In this document: piece after piece, positions 33,618-34,296 of the stretch
Layout of the letters: each line of letters opens with the position of its first letter
How positions within the stretch are numbered: the first letter of the stretch is position 1
Assembly (NCBI GenBank): GCA_003224085.1
Contig: QHYK01000100.1
Span: 1-34,296, forward strand
Reading direction: 5' to 3'
DNA from: Acidobacteriota bacterium
GTDB lineage: Bacteria > Acidobacteriota > Terriglobia > Acidiferrales > UBA7541
DNA: 34,296 nucleotides
Notes under the pieces: generated by a model
Told to the model about the DNA's origin: nothing
Seen by the model: the letters and a program-made list of their open reading frames with translations, nothing else
Databases searched by the model: none
Position numbers and translations under genes: made by a program

Positions 33618-34256
33618 ATGAACATTTTGGGGGTCAACGCGTACCCATTGAGGTGTCATCGCGTTTCCGCCTTCTTTGGGACTTTTTTACAGTGCCGTGA
33701 CGCAATACCTCGGCTTCTTGAGATTCGGCGACGAATATAACGTCGTGGGCCTGGCGGCCTACGGGCAACCGCAACAACTGGAACCGTTCCGCGACATCGT
33801 GCGCTTCGAAAATGGTTCTGGCGCAAATGGATTTAAGTTGGGCCTTGATTATTTCTCGCATCGCACGGGCCCGGAAATGTCTTGGGCGGAAGCGGATAAA
33901 ACGCCCGCGCTCGGCAAGTTGTTTTCGGAGGCCATGGAGAGGCAGTTCGGTCCAGCGCGCGCCGCAGACCAAACGTTAGAGCAGCGGCACCGCAACCTGG
34001 CGGCCAGATTCTTGGCAAGCCGCGCTCGTTTGTGATGAGTCAAGCCTTTTGGGGCCCGGGATATTCCCGTGAGGAGATTCGCCGCGCAATCGATTCAAAT
34101 GAGCTGGCACAAAAAGGCTGCGAAATCGCCGAACTCAAGGAAGGGGAATTGATGCGCCGCACCGCGGTGGTCATCACTGACGGCCATCGATTGCTTCCAA
34201 CGCACGCAAATGGACGCGCCCTGGTCCTCGGCGATTTTCTTATCACCAGACAGTGA
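33618..34256 (+). pseudogene. Carbamoyltransferase remnant with internal deletions
   Basis: Three segments of one carbamoyltransferase (NodU/CmcH family) in different frames. Segment A (33618-33644) is the family N-terminus 'MNILGVNAY'. Segment B (about 33664-34031) gives 'FPPSLGLFYSAVTQYLGFLR', 'DEYNVVGLAAYGQP', a middle stretch. Segment C (about 34032-34256) gives 'AFWGPGYSREEIRRAI', the start of the C-terminal domain. Roughly 150-200 codons between A and B and the 'GGVALN' region between B and C are missing, including the metal and carbamoyl-adenylate sites. It is therefore non-functional. Carbamoylation is a typical decoration in surface-glycan loci. Confidence 0.75.
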
Positions 34257-34281
34257 AGCACGTGGTGCTATTTCGGCTCGC

Positions 34282-34296
34282 ATGAAGATCTTATTG
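34282..34296 (+). CDS. Possible start of a next gene at the right edge
   Basis: ATG AAG ATC TTA TTG (MKILL...) at the window end looks like the usual start of a glycosyltransferase or nucleotide-binding protein. Only five codons are visible and no clear ribosome binding site precedes them. Confidence 0.25.

Noticed and set aside
1-34296. tRNA, rRNA, CRISPR or insertion-sequence signals
   Set aside because: I looked through the gaps for T-loop sequences, regularly spaced repeats and transposase motifs and saw none; a covariance-model scan would be needed for certainty.

Overview
The window looks like a chromosome segment of an Acidobacteriota (Terriglobia-like) bacterium. The main clue is the large outer-membrane receptor at 1557-5147. 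It has an N-terminal carboxypeptidase-regulatory-like domain, an 'LPLNGRNF' plug motif and no SusD partner, a type that is greatly expanded in that phylum. Taxonomy is inferred from family content only.

The left half (about 0.2-16 kb) is an L-rhamnose utilisation locus. On the minus strand lie a regulator (5530-6702) that joins an IclR-type winged helix to an RbsB-like sugar-binding domain, the TonB-dependent receptor, and a secreted TPR protein. Divergent from them is a plus-strand operon: L-rhamnose isomerase, rhamnulokinase, a bifunctional rhamnulose-1-phosphate aldolase/lactaldehyde dehydrogenase, rhamnose mutarotase, rhamnose/H+ symporter, an FMN-dependent L-lactate oxidase/dehydrogenase and a HAD phosphatase. 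Together these take rhamnose from the outer membrane to dihydroxyacetone phosphate and pyruvate. A repeated motif (core TGCAAWGCGAAAT) occurs three times between the regulator and rhaI, and a close relative lies upstream of the receptor. It is a good operator candidate.

The middle (16-24 kb) continues plant-polysaccharide use: a GH106 alpha-L-rhamnosidase, a divergent ACS-type MFS transporter, a coupled zinc alcohol dehydrogenase/SDR pair (the SDR carries Arg where the catalytic Lys is expected), and a decayed C-terminal piece of a GH127 beta-L-arabinofuranosidase.

From 23.7 to 28.3 kb are ordinary genes: a secreted NlpC/P60-like protein, a secreted alpha/beta hydrolase, a DUF1015 protein and a phosphoglycolate-phosphatase-like HAD protein.

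The right end (28.4-34.3 kb) resembles an exopolysaccharide or surface-glycan locus in partial decay: an intact GT4 glycosyltransferase, a second glycosyltransferase broken by about six one-base indels, a membrane-anchored transglutaminase-like protein, an asparagine-synthase-type amidotransferase, and a carbamoyltransferase reduced to three out-of-frame pieces. I saw no tRNA, rRNA, CRISPR array or insertion sequence.
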